A stretch of 64,000 nucleotides of DNA. It comes from Massilia timonae CCUG 45783 (lineage in GTDB: Bacteria > Pseudomonadota > Gammaproteobacteria > Burkholderiales > Burkholderiaceae_D). Positions within the stretch are counted from its first letter, which is position 1. Each line of letters starts with the position of its first letter. Under the pieces are notes generated by a model. The model was given only the letters and a program-made list of their open reading frames with translations. It had not been told where the DNA came from and made no database searches. Below are positions 9,093 to 25,413 of this stretch, piece after piece. The translations under genes and the position numbers were made by a program. The stretch is taken from the NCBI RefSeq assembly GCF_000315425.1, contig NZ_JH992922.1, positions 605,460 to 669,459 of the forward strand, read 5' to 3'.

Positions 9093-9314
9093 TGTTTTCT
9101 CCTTCAAAAATATCTACAGGATAGTAAAAAGCCAATTCAGTTTAGACCAATCCCATGCATTGGGGCGTCCTGCTGACTTGGGTTTTACTGGCGACAGCGG
9201 TTCTGTTCGGGTTCATCCAGTGCTGTCGGGATACATGAGTTACGTGGAGCCACGGTGACCGGATGTATCGAATACGATTCGCCGACACGTAAGCGCGCAC
9301 GTTTGAGGAGGGGC

Positions 9315-9381
9315 AGAGTGGAGCATCCACCGCTGGCTAAGCTGACCAGCAACGCCACATGGTTGACCGGAACTCCACTCT
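9315..9381. other. Long-range inverted repeat before the split methyltransferase gene
   Basis: AGAGTGGAG (9315-9323) and CTCCACTCT (9373-9381) are perfect inverted arms around 49 nt, ending 12 nt before the GTG start at 9393. It may fold in the mRNA leader or be an operator. There is no T-run, so it is not a plain terminator. The rest of the 300-bp gap 9093-9392 shows no gene. Confidence 0.4.
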
Positions 9382-9617
9382 GAGAGAACGTTGTGCCTGA
9401 ACGCATTTGTCCAGCATGCCATGCCGATGATACCGAGGCCGTCGACTCAGTCGATCGGGCGGATCTGATCCGCAGTTATCGCCAGAAAGGGATCGAGGTC
9501 GGCGCCTATCTTCATGGCGGCAGCATTACCTGTCAACGGCGATTGAAAACTGATACAGATTTCGTCGTCCCAGCGATTTAAAACTGATACACCGCCGTCG
9601 CCGAACACCGTCCGTGT

Positions 9618-11479
<1,862 letters not shown>

Positions 11480-12363
11480 GGCCGCTCCGCAAAGCGGCCA
11501 TCTTCTCAAAATGGTGTATCAGTTTTCAATCGCTGCCTGTATCAGTTTACAACCGCTGCTGACATTACCTTGTGCCACTGCCACCATTGCGAACTGGGCT
11601 TCTTCGATCCGGCCTGCGTGGGTGACGGTCTCTTCTACGAGCAACTACAGACCCAGGACTGGTACTACCAGGACGACAAACCGGAATACGCCCAGGCGGC
11701 GACGCTGGTACGACAAGACAGCTCGGTCCTCGAAGTCGGCTGTGGCAAGGGAGCATTCCGGCGCTGGCTGCCGCAATCGATCCGGTACACCGGGCTCGAG
11801 TTCAATGACGAGGCCATACAAAAAGCGCGTGCGGCTGGGCTAGACGTCAGGAAACAGCCGGTCGAAGAGCATGCCGCCGTGGGCTCTCGCTACGACGTCG
11901 TGTGCGCTTTCCAGGTGCTGGAACACGTCGAGCATCCTAAACAGTTCTTCCATGCCTGTGTCCAGGCGCTCGAGCCCGGTGGAATCCTGATGATCGCCGT
12001 GCCAGCCCAGGACAGTTTCCTGGCCATCGCACCGAACTCGCCGCTCAATATGCCGCCGCATCACGTGACGCGCTGGACCGATCGCGCACTGACCAATCTG
12101 GCCCACAGTGAAGGTTTCCGCGAAGCCAAGATCTGGCATGAACCCGTCGCCGACTTCCACAGAGACTGGCATGCGACGACGCTGGCCTACCACGCGCTGA
12201 CTCGGTTCGGACTCTATCAGCCACGTTTGATCGACAACAGCGTGCGCTACCGCCTGCTGGGCCGGATGGTGCGTTTGCCTGCGGTGCGGAGGTATCTCGT
12301 ACGAAGCGCACTGAAGGCCAGTCCCCGATTGGCAGTTGGGCACACCGTGATGCTGATTGCTTC

Positions 12364-12744
12364 ATGAGCTCGAAAGACTTCCGGATGCGGCATCCCTCTC
12401 TTCGAATATTACTGACGCTTGCCTGCTTCGCCTGCCCCAGTATTGTGATGGCAGAAGTCAGCGACAAGGAACCGGTTGCTGTCCTGTTTTGGCAAGTGGG
12501 CCTGGCTGCAGCGCTTCTGTGTCTCTTCACCGCCCGCCTGAGGCCATGGCTTGGCGCAGTTTGCTTTGCTCCCGCAGCAATCTGGTTTGCCAGTCTGCTC
12601 CTGGAACTTCACTCACCCGACGTTAGCCTATATCTGCGACTTGAACAGGGCAACGGTTACTACCTGCAAGCATATGGCGCCTTCGCGCTTGCCGTAGCCG
12701 GACTGGTTGCCGGCTACCTGTGGCACCGCAGCAAACCGCCCTGA
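12364..12744 (+). CDS. Small hypothetical membrane protein
   Basis: A 126-residue protein of no recognised family. It has an N-terminal hydrophobic stretch (about 14-30, possibly a signal sequence), further hydrophobic segments (about 42-57 and 60-77) and a last membrane helix (about 100-120), then a short basic tail (HRSKPP). Its ATG overlaps the TGA of the interrupted methyltransferase, so both belonged to one operon. The IS upstream is read on the opposite strand, so expression now depends on read-through or a new promoter. Confidence 0.65.
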   Translation: MSSKDFRMRHPSLRILLTLACFACPSIVMAEVSDKEPVAVLFWQVGLAAALLCLFTARLRPWLGAVCFAPAAIWFASLLLELHSPDVSLYLRLEQGNGYYLQAYGAFALAVAGLVAGYLWHRSKPP

Positions 12745-12770
12745 CGATCCCAAGCGATGACCCATCAGGC

Positions 12771-12804
12771 AAAAAAAAACGGCACCCCTCAGGGTGCCGT
12801 TTTC
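12771..12804. terminator. Bidirectional terminator between rpoC and the small membrane protein
   Basis: ACGGCACCC (12779-12787) pairs with GGGTGCCGT (12792-12800) over a 4-nt loop. A run of nine A on the left serves minus-strand rpoC and a short T-run on the right serves the plus-strand gene. Confidence 0.92.
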
Positions 12805-12821
12805 GCTAACAACTTACGCGA

Positions 12822-15800
12822 TCACTCGCCGTCGTCATGCTGCTCAGCCGAAGCCTGCGCAGTCTGCTGGTCTTCCATCGCCTGCAGCTCGGCAGCCATA
12901 TTGGCTTTCTCTTGCTGCAGCAGTGCCTGACGCTCTTCCGCTTCCCACACTTCCTTCTCCTTGCGGGCGCGGTGGAATGCCAGACCGGTACCGCCAGGGA
13001 TCAGGCGGCCGACGATGACGTTCTCTTTCAGGCCGCGCAGACCGTCGCGCTTGCCCATGATCGCCGCTTCGGTCAGCACGCGGGTGGTTTCCTGGAACGA
13101 TGCGGCCGAGATGAACGAGTCGGTCGACAGCGATGCCTTGGTAATACCCAGCAGCACGTTTTCGTACTGTGCCGGCAGCTTGCCGACGGCGTTGACCTTG
13201 TCGTTCTCTTCCAGCAGTTCCGAACGCTCCACCTGCTCGCCGACGATGTAGTCGGTGTCGCCTGCGTCGGTGATCTGAACACGGCGCAGCATCTGGCGAA
13301 CGATCACCTCGATGTGCTTGTCGTTGATCTTCACGCCCTGCAGACGGTACACGTCCTGCACTTCGTCCACGATGTAGCGGGCCAGCGCTTCGATACCCAG
13401 CAGGCGCAGGATGTCTTGCGGATCGGCCGGGCCGTCCACGATCATCTCGCCCTTGTTCACCACCTGGCCGTCGTGCACCAGCACTTGCTTGTCCTTGGTG
13501 ATCAGGAACTCGTGCTTGTTGCCGTCCATGTCGGTGATTTCCAGGCGCTGCTTGCCCTTGGTCTCTTTACCGAACGCCACGGTACCGGTGACTTCCGCCA
13601 GCATGCCCGCGTCTTTCGGCGAACGTGCTTCGAACAGTTCGGCAACGCGCGGCAGACCACCGGTAATGTCGCGGGTCTTCTGCGATTCGGTCGGGATACG
13701 TGCCAGCACTTCACCCACGGTCGCTTGCTGACCGTCCTTGACCATGATCAGCGCGCCGACCTGGAAGCCGATCGTCACAGCGTGTTCGGTGCCGGCGATC
13801 TTCACTTCCTGGCCTTCTTCGTTCAGCAGCTTGACCTGCGGACGCAGCACCTTGCCCGAACCACGACGCTTCGGATCGATTGCCACCAGGGTCGACAGAC
13901 CGGTCACTTCATCGACCTGACGTGCGACGGTGACGCCTTCTTCGACGTTCTCGAAGCGGATCGTACCGGCGTATTCGGTGATGATCGGACGGGTCAGCGG
14001 ATCCCAGGTCGCCAGGGCGGTGCCAGCCTTCACGGTCTGGCCATCCTTGACGATCAGGGTCGCGCCGTACGGCACCTTGTGACGCTCGCGCTCACGGCCG
14101 TGGTCGTCGGTGATCAGCACTTCGCCCGAACGGGTAATGACGATTTGCGCGCCCTTGCCGTTGGTGACGTAACGCATGGTCGCGGTGAAGCGGACCGTAC
14201 CGTTCGACTTGGCTTCGACCGACGATGCCACTGCTGCGCGCGATGCCGCACCACCGATGTGGAAGGTACGCATGGTCAGCTGGGTACCCGGCTCACCGAT
14301 CGACTGCGCTGCCACCACACCGACTGCTTCGCCGCTGTTGACCAGCATGCCGCGGCCCAGGTCGCGGCCGTAGCACTTGGCGCACAGGCCGTAGCGCGTG
14401 TCGCAGTTCAGCGGCGTGCGGACCTTCACCTCGTCGATGCCGACGCGTTCGATCTCTTCGACCATGTCTTCGTCCAGCAGGGTGCCGGCTTCGTACAGGG
14501 TTTCCTGGGTTTCAGGGTTGACGACGTCGGTGCCTGCCACGCGGCCGAGGATACGGTCGCGCAGGGCTTCGATGACTTCACCGCCTTCGACCAGCGCCTT
14601 CATGTGGGTGCCGTTGCTGGTGCCGCAATCGTCTTCGATCACCACCAGGTCTTGCGTCACGTCCACCAGACGACGGGTCAGGTAACCCGAGTTCGCGGTC
14701 TTCAGTGCCGTATCCGCCAGACCTTTACGAGCGCCGTGGGTCGAGATGAAGTACTGCAGAACGTTCAGGCCTTCGCGGAAGTTCGCGGTAATCGGCGTTT
14801 CGATAATCGAACCGTCCGGTTTCGCCATCAGGCCGCGCATACCCGCCAGCTGGCGAATCTGGGCTGCCGAACCACGGGCGCCCGAGTCGGCCATCATGTA
14901 AATCGCGTTGAACGATTCCTGGGTGCCTTCGGTGCCGTCGCGCTTGGTGACCGGCTCGATCTTGAGCTGGTCCATCATCGCCTTGCCGACTTCATCCGAG
15001 GTCTTGCCCCAGATGTCGACGACCTTGTTGTAACGCTCGCCGGCGGTGACCAGACCCGAGGCGTACTGCTGCTCGATCTGCTTCACTTCGGCTTCGGCGG
15101 TCGCGATCATGCCCTTCTTGACGTCCGGGATCAGCATGTCGTCGACGGCGATCGAGATGCCGGCGCGGGTCGCCAGGCGGAAGCCCGACTGCATCAGCTT
15201 GTCCGCGAAGACGACGGTCGCACGCAGGCCGCACTTGCGGAACGACGTGTTGATCAGCTTCGAGATTTCCTTCTTCTTCAGCGCGCGGTTCAGCACCGAG
15301 AACGGCAGGCCTTTCGGCAGGATCTCGGACAGGATCGCACGGCCAACGGTGGTCTCGTAGCGGGTCAGGGTCTGGTCGAAGCCGCCTTCGGCGTTCTTCG
15401 GGAACTCAACGATACGCACCGTGATGCGGGTCGCCAGTTCGACTTCCTTGTTGTCGTACGCGCGGATGACTTCCGACACGTCCGGGAACATCATGCCTTC
15501 GCCCTTGGCGTTGATCGCCTCGCGCGACGCGTAGTACAGACCCAGCACGATATCCTGCGACGGCACGATCGACGGTTCGCCGTTCGATGGGAACAGGATG
15601 TTGTTCGACGCCAGCATCAGCGTACGCGCTTCCATCTGCGCTTCGATCGACAGCGGCACGTGGACTGCCATCTGGTCACCGTCGAAGTCGGCGTTGAACG
15701 CCGCGCAGACCAGCGGGTGCAGCTGGATCGCTTTACCTTCGATCAGGACTGGCTCGAACGCCTGGATACCGAGACGGTGCAGCGTAGGCGCACGGTTCAG

Positions 15801-17066
15801 CATGACCGGGTGTTCTTTGATGACTTCTTCCAGGATGTCCCAAACGACTGGTTCCTGAACTTCCACGAGCTTTTTCGCGGCCTTGATGGTGGTCGCGAGA
15901 CCCATCAGTTCCAGCTTGTTGAAGATAAAGGGTTTGAAAAGCTCGAGAGCCATCAGCTTCGGCAGACCGCACTGGTGCAGTTTCAGCTGTGGACCCACCA
16001 CGATGACCGAACGGCCCGAGTAGTCGACGCGCTTACCCAGCAAGTTCTGACGGAAACGACCGCCCTTACCCTTGATCATCTCGGCCAGCGACTTCAGCGG
16101 ACGCTTGTTGGCGCCGGTCATCGCTTTGCCGCGACGGCCGTTGTCCAGCAGCGAGTCGACCGCTTCCTGCAGCATGCGCTTTTCGTTACGCGTAATGATC
16201 TCTGGTGCGCGCAGTTCCATCAGGCGCTTCAGGCGGTTATTACGGTTGATGACGCGGCGATACAGGTCGTTCAGGTCAGACGTGGCGAAACGGCCGCCGT
16301 CCAGCGGGACGAGCGGACGCAGCTCTGGCGGCAGGACCGGCAGAACTTCCATGATCATCCACTCAGGCTTGATGCCCGAACGCTGGAACGCCTCGAGCAC
16401 TTTCAGGCGCTTGGCGTATTTCTTGATCTTGGCTTCGGATTTCGATTCCTTGAGCTCCACGCGCAGGGCTTCGGCATCGCGGTGGATGTCGATCGAGCGC
16501 AGCAGTTCACGGATGCCTTCGGCGCCCATGAATGCGGTGAAGTCGTCGCCGTACTCTTCGTACTTGGCGGCGTAGTCGTCTTCCGACATGATCTGGCTCT
16601 TCTTGAGCGGGGTCATGCCAGGATCGGTGACGACGTATGCTTCGAAGTACAGCACGCGTTCGATATCGCGCAGGGTCATGTCCAGGACCATGCCCAGACG
16701 CGACGGCAGCGATTTCAGGAACCAGATGTGAGCGACTGGCGACGCCAGTTCGATGTGGCCCATGCGCTCGCGGCGCACTTTAGCCAGGGTGACTTCGACG
16801 CCGCACTTTTCGCAGATCACGCCGCGGTGCTTCAGGCGCTTGTACTTGCCGCACAGGCATTCGTAGTCCTTGATCGGGCCAAAGATCTTGGCGCAGAACA
16901 GGCCGTCACGCTCAGGCTTGAACGTACGGTAGTTGATGGTTTCCGGCTTCTTGACTTCGCCGAACGACCACGAACGGATTTTTTCAGGCGACGCCAGGCC
17001 AATCTTGATGGCGTCGAAACTTTCGTTTTGCTGAACTTGCTTGAATAGATCGAGCAGTGCTTTCAT
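12822..17066 (-). CDS. rpoC: RNA polymerase beta' subunit
   Basis: 1,414 residues, normal for betaproteobacteria. It has the N-terminal zinc motif ([20 protein letters not shown]), the catalytic Mg site NADFDGDQM, the bridge-helix and trigger-loop region ([16 protein letters not shown]) and the second Cys cluster ([17 protein letters not shown]). It forms the clamp and half of the active site of RNA polymerase. A GGAGTG lies 4 nt before the ATG. The 226-bp gap from rpoB contains an inverted REP-like pair. It is the last gene of the rplK-to-rpoC group and ends at a strong terminator. Confidence 0.99.
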   Translation of the reverse strand: MKALLDLFKQVQQNESFDAIKIGLASPEKIRSWSFGEVKKPETINYRTFKPERDGLFCAKIFGPIKDYECLCGKYKRLKHRGVICEKCGVEVTLAKVRRERMGHIELASPVAHIWFLKSLPSRLGMVLDMTLRDIERVLYFEAYVVTDPGMTPLKKSQIMSEDDYAAKYEEYGDDFTAFMGAEGIRELLRSIDIHRDAEALRVELKESKSEAKIKKYAKRLKVLEAFQRSGIKPEWMIMEVLPVLPPELRPLVPLDGGRFATSDLNDLYRRVINRNNRLKRLMELRAPEIITRNEKRMLQEAVDSLLDNGRRGKAMTGANKRPLKSLAEMIKGKGGRFRQNLLGKRVDYSGRSVIVVGPQLKLHQCGLPKLMALELFKPFIFNKLELMGLATTIKAAKKLVEVQEPVVWDILEEVIKEHPVMLNRAPTLHRLGIQAFEPVLIEGKAIQLHPLVCAAFNADFDGDQMAVHVPLSIEAQMEARTLMLASNNILFPSNGEPSIVPSQDIVLGLYYASREAINAKGEGMMFPDVSEVIRAYDNKEVELATRITVRIVEFPKNAEGGFDQTLTRYETTVGRAILSEILPKGLPFSVLNRALKKKEISKLINTSFRKCGLRATVVFADKLMQSGFRLATRAGISIAVDDMLIPDVKKGMIATAEAEVKQIEQQYASGLVTAGERYNKVVDIWGKTSDEVGKAMMDQLKIEPVTKRDGTEGTQESFNAIYMMADSGARGSAAQIRQLAGMRGLMAKPDGSIIETPITANFREGLNVLQYFISTHGARKGLADTALKTANSGYLTRRLVDVTQDLVVIEDDCGTSNGTHMKALVEGGEVIEALRDRILGRVAGTDVVNPETQETLYEAGTLLDEDMVEEIERVGIDEVKVRTPLNCDTRYGLCAKCYGRDLGRGMLVNSGEAVGVVAAQSIGEPGTQLTMRTFHIGGAASRAAVASSVEAKSNGTVRFTATMRYVTNGKGAQIVITRSGEVLITDDHGRERERHKVPYGATLIVKDGQTVKAGTALATWDPLTRPIITEYAGTIRFENVEEGVTVARQVDEVTGLSTLVAIDPKRRGSGKVLRPQVKLLNEEGQEVKIAGTEHAVTIGFQVGALIMVKDGQQATVGEVLARIPTESQKTRDITGGLPRVAELFEARSPKDAGMLAEVTGTVAFGKETKGKQRLEITDMDGNKHEFLITKDKQVLVHDGQVVNKGEMIVDGPADPQDILRLLGIEALARYIVDEVQDVYRLQGVKINDKHIEVIVRQMLRRVQITDAGDTDYIVGEQVERSELLEENDKVNAVGKLPAQYENVLLGITKASLSTDSFISAASFQETTRVLTEAAIMGKRDGLRGLKENVIVGRLIPGGTGLAFHRARKEKEVWEAEERQALLQQEKANMAAELQAMEDQQTAQASAEQHDDGE

Positions 17067-17163
17067 GTATCACTCCAAAGGTGATTGATTCTGTACTGAA
17101 TACTACTACCGCCACGTTCTCACCGATTTTCGCCGGCGTTTGCTGATCCCACTATCCTAAAAA

Positions 17164-17243
17164 CCGTCATTCCCGCGCAGGCGGGAATCCAAGTTTGCCG
17201 GCTGATCGCCGGGCTTAGGTTCCCGCCTGCGCGGGAACGACGG
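17164..17243. repeat. Inverted pair of REP-like elements between rpoB and rpoC
   Basis: The left unit, 17164-17190, contains GTCATTCCCGCGCAGGCGGG. The right unit, 17217-17243, is its inverted copy, matching at all but about three of 27 positions. Each unit is itself a palindrome (TTCCCGC..GCGGGAA). The pair folds into one long hairpin with a 26-nt centre. Units of this type are common dispersed repeats in proteobacteria. Here the pair lies in the rpoB-rpoC mRNA and may affect transcript processing or stability. Confidence 0.85.
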
Positions 17244-17292
17244 TCTTGAAGGCGCGGACCAGCCCGAAGGCTGGCGGCCATGCTGGCCCTGC

Positions 17293-21402
<4,110 letters not shown>

Positions 21403-21702
21403 GGACACTCCGTGAGTGACAGAAAGGATGGAGAATTCAGGAATTGCCAGTGGCGAACGCCACTACCACACGCAAGCCCTGAAGTCTCTTACTCTTTCGC
21501 GCCAGATGAAAAGGACAAGCAAACTGCTGTGATACGATGCTGCTGAAACGGGGTACTACTTATTCCCTGTCGCCATGTAAATCTCGACGTTTGCCGCAGG
21601 GACGACAAAAGAGCCAAAGCCGCATCCCCTGCCTTCCGGCAGGTTTTGCAAGCTTTGACTCCCGCGCTGGGCACTGTATTTCAAGCGCCCGGTGCTTATG
21701 TA
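21403..21702 (-). promoter_or_regulatory. rplL-rpoB intergenic region with two hairpins
   Basis: This 300-nt gap has no gene. On the minus strand it contains CCTGCC-GGAA-GGCAGG (21628-21643) and AGTGGCG-TT-CGCCACT (21449-21464), the second about 45 nt before rpoB. In other proteobacteria this gap holds an attenuator and an RNase III processing site. The hairpins fit such a role, but neither has a T-run. Confidence 0.4.
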
Positions 21703-22080
21703 TTACTTCAGCTCGGCCTTGGCGCCAGCTTCTTCCAGCTTCTTCTTAGCGGCTTCAGCGTCAGCTTTTGGCAGGGCTTCTTTCACGGTCTTCGGTGCGC
21801 CGTCGACCAGGTCTTTAGCTTCTTTCAGGCCCAGACCGGTGATTTCACGGACTGCCTTGATGACGCCGACCTTGTTCGCGCCGACTTCCGACAGAACAAC
21901 GTTGAACTCGGTCTGCTCTTCAGCAGCAGCTGCACCGCCAGCGGCGCCGCCAGCTGCCGGTGCTGCCATTGCAGCTGCCGACACGCCGAACTTCTCTTCG
22001 AATGCCTTGACCAGTTCGTTCAGGTCCATGACGGACATTTCGCTCACTGCGTTCAGGATATCGTCTTTGCTAATTGCCAT
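21703..22080 (-). CDS. rplL: Ribosomal protein bL12 (L7/L12)
   Basis: 125 residues. It has the N-terminal dimerisation helices ([20 protein letters not shown]), an Ala/Gly-rich hinge (about 36-52, [18 protein letters not shown]) and the conserved C-terminal domain ([20 protein letters not shown]). It forms the stalk dimers that recruit translation factors to the ribosome. It lies 57 nt after rplJ in the usual order. Confidence 0.98.
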   Translation of the reverse strand: MAISKDDILNAVSEMSVMDLNELVKAFEEKFGVSAAAMAAPAAGGAAGGAAAAEEQTEFNVVLSEVGANKVGVIKAVREITGLGLKEAKDLVDGAPKTVKEALPKADAEAAKKKLEEAGAKAELK

Positions 22081-22137
22081 TTGAAACTCCAGTTGTATAT
22101 TGTGTGTAGTTAGTACTTGAGAAAAAAGGCTGCGCTA

Positions 22138-22668
22138 TTAAGCTGCAGCGGTTTCTTCGGCTGCAGGAGCAGCTTCCGAACCTTCGCCTTTTTTCGCTGC
22201 CAGTGCAGCCAGACCACGTGCAAAGCCCGACACCGGAGCCAGCATGACGCCCAACAGCTGCGAGATGAGGACTTCACGGGATGGGATGCTTGCCAACGCG
22301 GTAACACCAGCTACGTCGAGCTGCTTACCTGCGTAGTTACCGGCTTTCAGGACCAGCTTGTCGTTGGTTTTCGCGAAGTCGGCGAGGACTTTAGCGGCAG
22401 CAACGGCGTCGTCCGAGATCGAGTAGATCAGCGGACCGGTCATGGCGTCAGCCAGCGGGGCAAACTGCGTGCCTTCGACAGAGCGGCGAGCCAGCGTGTT
22501 CTTCAGAACACGCAGGTACACACCCTGGGCACGTGCGGTTGCACGGAGCTTGGTCAAGTGACTAACCTGGATGCCACGGTACTCAGCCACGACGATGGTT
22601 TGCGCAGTTGCTACTTTTGCGGAAACTTCTTCGACGACGACCTTTTTGTCATTCAGATTAAGACCCAC
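22138..22668 (-). CDS. rplJ: Ribosomal protein uL10
   Basis: 176 residues. The start is GTG 22668, preceded by AGGAG at 7 nt; it gives [20 protein letters not shown], matching the family N-terminus. An in-frame ATG 12 codons upstream would add unrelated residues. [20 protein letters not shown] and [13 protein letters not shown] are typical of L10. It anchors the L7/L12 stalk to 23S rRNA and probably controls its own mRNA through the leader upstream. Confidence 0.97.
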   Translation of the reverse strand: MGLNLNDKKVVVEEVSAKVATAQTIVVAEYRGIQVSHLTKLRATARAQGVYLRVLKNTLARRSVEGTQFAPLADAMTGPLIYSISDDAVAAAKVLADFAKTNDKLVLKAGNYAGKQLDVAGVTALASIPSREVLISQLLGVMLAPVSGFARGLAALAAKKGEGSEAAPAAEETAAA

Positions 22669-22689
22669 GGTCAATCTCCTTAAATGATA

Positions 22690-22890
22690 TGAACGGATGT
22701 CCATATCGGTTCGAACACACGGCGTCCGAAGTTAAGAAGTCTTAAAACTGGGCGGATACATTCACACAGCTGGACTACAAAACTTGTTCGGGTACACCAT
22801 CTGCGTTGGGTGGTCTATTAACCGTCAGCTCAACCTCTGCTTTCGGCCCAACGGTCTTTGATTGCCTGCCGGAGCGGTGTTCAGCTCCGA
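22690..22890 (-). promoter_or_regulatory. Candidate L10 leader (autoregulatory mRNA structure) before rplJ
   Basis: The 272-nt rplA-rplJ gap is unusually long for this operon. Its minus strand contains structured segments: GGAGC/GCTCC (22872-22889), then ACCGT..ACGGT enclosing GGCCGAAAGCAGAGGTTGAG, then AATAGACCACCC. L10 is known to bind such a leader together with L7/L12 to repress rplJL. The call rests on position and pairing, not on a covariance match. Confidence 0.45.
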
Positions 22891-22906
22891 CAGCCCAAAG
22901 ATGCGC

Positions 22907-22926
22907 CCAGTGCCGAAGCACCGGGA
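22907..22926 (-). other. Hairpin just after rplA
   Basis: On the minus strand CCCGGTGC-TTCG-GCACTGGG forms an 8-bp stem (one G-T pair) with a stable TTCG loop, 14 nt past the rplA stop. It may be a processing or partial termination signal between the two ribosomal-protein pairs. There is no T-run. Confidence 0.5.
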
Positions 22927-22940
22927 CTTAATGCTGTTAC

Positions 22941-23642
22941 TTAGGCAGCAGCCGAGATCGAAGCGTGATCGACACGGACGCCAGCGCCCATGGTCGACGA
23001 CAGGGCGACCTTACGCAGGTACACGCCTTTCGAGGTGGCCGGCTTGGCCTTGTTCAGTGCGTCGATCAGGGCGACCAGGTTGGTCTTCAGATCTGCGTCG
23101 CTGAACGACTTGCGACCGATGGTCGCGTGGACGATACCTGCCTTGTCGGTACGGTACTGGACCTGACCGGCTTTGGCGTTCTTGACGGCGGTAGCGACGT
23201 CAGGGGTCACGGTGCCGACTTTCGGGTTCGGCATCAGGCCGCGTGGGCCCAGGATCTGACCCAGGGTACCGACGATACGCATGGTGTCTGGCGAAGCGAT
23301 GACGATGTCGAACGGCATGTCGCCGGCCTTCACGCGCTCTGCCAGGTCTTCCATGCCGACCACGTCGGCGCCGGCTGCCTTGGCAGCTTCAGCCTTGTCG
23401 CCCGAAGCGAACACAGCGACGCGCACGGTCTTGCCGGTGCCAGCTGGCAGCACGACCGAACCGCGGACCACTTGATCCGACTTCTTCGGGTCCACGCCCA
23501 GTTGAACGGCGACGTCGATCGACTCGTTGAACTTGGCGGTGGCGAATTCCTTGATGATCGACACAGCGTTGTCGAACTCATAGACCTTGTTACGGTCAAC
23601 TTTTGCTTTGATTGCTTTGACGCGCTTGGACAGCTTAGCCAT
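22941..23642 (-). CDS. rplA: Ribosomal protein uL1
   Basis: 233 residues with the L1 signature ([22 protein letters not shown], read in two parts) and [14 protein letters not shown] near the start. It forms the mobile L1 stalk near the E site and represses its own operon by binding the rplK leader in well-studied bacteria. The ATG shares one base with the rplK stop (TAATG), so the two are tightly coupled. Confidence 0.98.
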   Translation of the reverse strand: MAKLSKRVKAIKAKVDRNKVYEFDNAVSIIKEFATAKFNESIDVAVQLGVDPKKSDQVVRGSVVLPAGTGKTVRVAVFASGDKAEAAKAAGADVVGMEDLAERVKAGDMPFDIVIASPDTMRIVGTLGQILGPRGLMPNPKVGTVTPDVATAVKNAKAGQVQYRTDKAGIVHATIGRKSFSDADLKTNLVALIDALNKAKPATSKGVYLRKVALSSTMGAGVRVDHASISAAA

Positions 23643-24073
23643 TACAGACCCTCCACCGTGATGCCCATCGAACGTGCCGAGCCAGCGATGATACGCACTG
23701 CTGCGTCCATGTCGGCGGCGGTCAGGTCCGGCTGCTTGGTTTTTGCGATTTCTTCAGCTTGAGCGCGGGTCAGCTTGGCAACCTTGTCGGTGTGCGGCTT
23801 GGCCGAGCCCTTGGTGATGCCGGCGGCTTTCTTGATCAGGTAGGTTGCCGGTGGGGTCTTCATCACGAAGGTGAAGGACTTGTCGGCGAACGCGGTGATC
23901 ACGACCGGGATCGGCATGCCTGGTTCCATACCCTGGGTCTGCGCGTTGAACGCCTTGCAGAATTCCATGATGTTCAGGCCACGCTGACCGAGTGCAGGAC
24001 CGATCGGTGGGGATGGGTTTGCCTTACCAGCTGGGACTTGCAGCTTGATAAAGCCAATGATTTTCTTTGCCAT
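23642..24073 (-). CDS. rplK: Ribosomal protein uL11
   Basis: 143 residues, starting [20 protein letters not shown], with the conserved [18 protein letters not shown]. It forms the GTPase-associated centre with 23S rRNA and is needed for RelA activation. The leader carries a stem-loop that may be the L1 target. It follows nusG by 111 nt. Confidence 0.98.
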   Translation of the reverse strand: MAKKIIGFIKLQVPAGKANPSPPIGPALGQRGLNIMEFCKAFNAQTQGMEPGMPIPVVITAFADKSFTFVMKTPPATYLIKKAAGITKGSAKPHTDKVAKLTRAQAEEIAKTKQPDLTAADMDAAVRIIAGSARSMGITVEGL

Positions 24074-24104
24074 GTCTGGCTCCTATCTTGACTTGAGTAG
24101 TAGC

Positions 24105-24135
24105 GCCCCACCACGACTACTCGTCTCGGCGGGGC
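24105..24135 (-). promoter_or_regulatory. Stem-loop in rplK leader, candidate L1 binding site
   Basis: GCCCCACC (24105-24112) pairs with GGCGGGGC (24128-24135), with an inner ACGA-CTAC-TCGT hairpin and a 3-nt one-sided bulge (24125-24127). Two helices joined by an asymmetric loop is the general shape of L1 mRNA targets. It lies about 30 nt before the rplK start. Assignment is by position and shape only. Confidence 0.4.
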
Positions 24136-24184
24136 TCCTCTTACCGGATTCCGCCTGACTACTGCGACGCTCCGATTACGGCGT

Positions 24185-24805
24185 TTAGACTTTCTCTACC
24201 TGTCCGAACTCCAGCTCCACCGGAGTCGAACGACCGAAGATGGTAACAGAAACACGCACCTTCGACTTTTCGTAGTTGACTTCCTCGACGTTGCCGTTGA
24301 AGTCGGTGAACGGGCCTTCCTTGATGCGGACTTGCTCGCCCACTTCGTACAGCACTTTTGGCCGTGGCTTTTCGACACCCTCTTGCACCTGCTGCATGAT
24401 CTTGTCGATCTCGCGTGCTGGGATCGGGGTCGGCTTGTTCGATTTGCCGCCGATGAAGCCGGTGACCTTGCTGGTGTTCTTCACCAGGTGCCAGGTTTCG
24501 TCGGTCATTTCCATCTCAACCAGCACGTAGCCCGGGAAGAAGCGGCGCTCGGAAACGGCTTTGGTGCCGTTGCGCATCTCGACGACTTCCTCGGTCGGCA
24601 CCAGGATCTGGCCGAACTGGTCTTGCATCCCTGCGCGCTCGACGCGCTCGTTCAGGGCGCGCATCACGCTCTTTTCCATGCCCGAATAGACATGGACGAC
24701 GTACCAGCGCTTGTTGCTGACCGGGACGCTCAGCGGCGCAGCCGCAGCGTCTTGTGCCGGGACATCGCCCGGCACTGGTGCATTGTCTTGCACGTTATCG
24801 CTCAT
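24185..24805 (-). CDS. nusG: Transcription elongation/antitermination factor NusG
   Basis: 206 residues. An N-terminal extension of about 35 residues, rich in Ala and Pro, precedes the NGN domain ([20 protein letters not shown]). The [12 protein letters not shown] core and a C-terminal KOW domain ([20 protein letters not shown]) follow. NusG links RNA polymerase to Rho or to the ribosome. The start is ATG 24805, one base after the secE stop; an in-frame TTG 7 codons upstream is not needed. Confidence 0.97.
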   Translation of the reverse strand: MSDNVQDNAPVPGDVPAQDAAAAPLSVPVSNKRWYVVHVYSGMEKSVMRALNERVERAGMQDQFGQILVPTEEVVEMRNGTKAVSERRFFPGYVLVEMEMTDETWHLVKNTSKVTGFIGGKSNKPTPIPAREIDKIMQQVQEGVEKPRPKVLYEVGEQVRIKEGPFTDFNGNVEEVNYEKSKVRVSVTIFGRSTPVELEFGQVEKV

Positions 24806-24806
24806 G

Positions 24807-25193
24807 TTATTTCCAACCCAGGACAAAGTCGTACAACAGGAGCTCGAGAAGCTTATCCGTGCCCCACAGGAAAATCGCCATCACGACCACGAAGGCGAAC
24901 ACGATGCCGGTGATCTGCATGGCTTCGCGGCGGGTAGGCCAGACGACCTTCTTGGTCTCGCGCACCGACTCCTTGGCGAAGCTCAGGAAATCACGGCCAG
25001 TGGTGGAAGTCCACAAAAGCAGGACAGCAAAAACTAAACCAGCCACGAGGGCGCCTGCGGCGACCAAGGCTGGTTTGTTCTGGCCAGTCAGGTAGAAGAA
25101 CCCGACGACGCCTGCAATCGCTGCAACCACCGCCAGCGCGACCTTGAACTTGTCATTCGAGGTGCTGACAGTTTGCACGGATTGATTAGACAT
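24807..25193 (-). CDS. secE: Preprotein translocase subunit SecE
   Basis: 128 residues with three membrane segments (about 17-36, 42-60 and 95-120) and the conserved SecE motif [20 protein letters not shown]. This is the three-helix proteobacterial form. It stabilises SecY in the translocon. It is expressed with nusG and follows tRNA-Trp. Confidence 0.97.
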   Translation of the reverse strand: MSNQSVQTVSTSNDKFKVALAVVAAIAGVVGFFYLTGQNKPALVAAGALVAGLVFAVLLLWTSTTGRDFLSFAKESVRETKKVVWPTRREAMQITGIVFAFVVVMAIFLWGTDKLLELLLYDFVLGWK

Positions 25194-25229
25194 TCTTCTT
25201 TACTTTCGGTGCTGCGCACCAGAATTCGG

Positions 25230-25305
25230 TGGCAGGGGCGGAGGGAATCGAACCCGCGACCTTCGGTTTTGGAGACCGACGCTCTGCCAATTGAGCTACA
25301 CCCCT
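25230..25305 (-). tRNA. tRNA-Trp (CCA)
   Basis: 76 nt including the encoded CCA end. The anticodon stem-loop GGTCTCCAAAACC gives anticodon CCA. The T-arm GGGTTCGATTCCC and the acceptor stem AGGGGTG/CGCCCCT are intact. It lies between tuf and secE as in most betaproteobacteria. Confidence 0.97.
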
Positions 25306-25331
25306 ACGAAAACTTTACTGCTGAATCCAGC

Positions 25332-25361
25332 ATTATACAGCAAGCGCGCGCTCGCTGGCAA
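25332..25361 (-). promoter_or_regulatory. Sigma-70 promoter for tRNA-Trp-secE-nusG
   Basis: On the minus strand TTGCCA (25356-25361) and a perfect TATAAT (25332-25337) are 18 bp apart. The start would be near 25325, about 20 nt before the tRNA. Confidence 0.8.
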
Positions 25362-25371
25362 TGCTGTTCGA

Positions 25372-25397
25372 GGGAAACGGAGATGTTTCCGTTTCCC
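25372..25397 (-). terminator. Hairpin after tuf
   Basis: GGGAAACGGA (25388-25397 on the minus strand) pairs with TCCGTTTCCC (25372-25381) over 6 nt, 17 nt past the tuf stop. The 10-bp stem is strong but has no T-run, so it may terminate weakly or protect the 3' end. Confidence 0.6.
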
Positions 25398-25413
25398 TTT
25401 GTCGCCTGATGAA

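Noticed and set aside
25173..25409. Plus-strand open frame over tRNA-Trp containing GRRESNPRPSV
   Set aside because: This peptide is the well-known false translation of the antisense strand of a tRNA gene; the tRNA explains the sequence.
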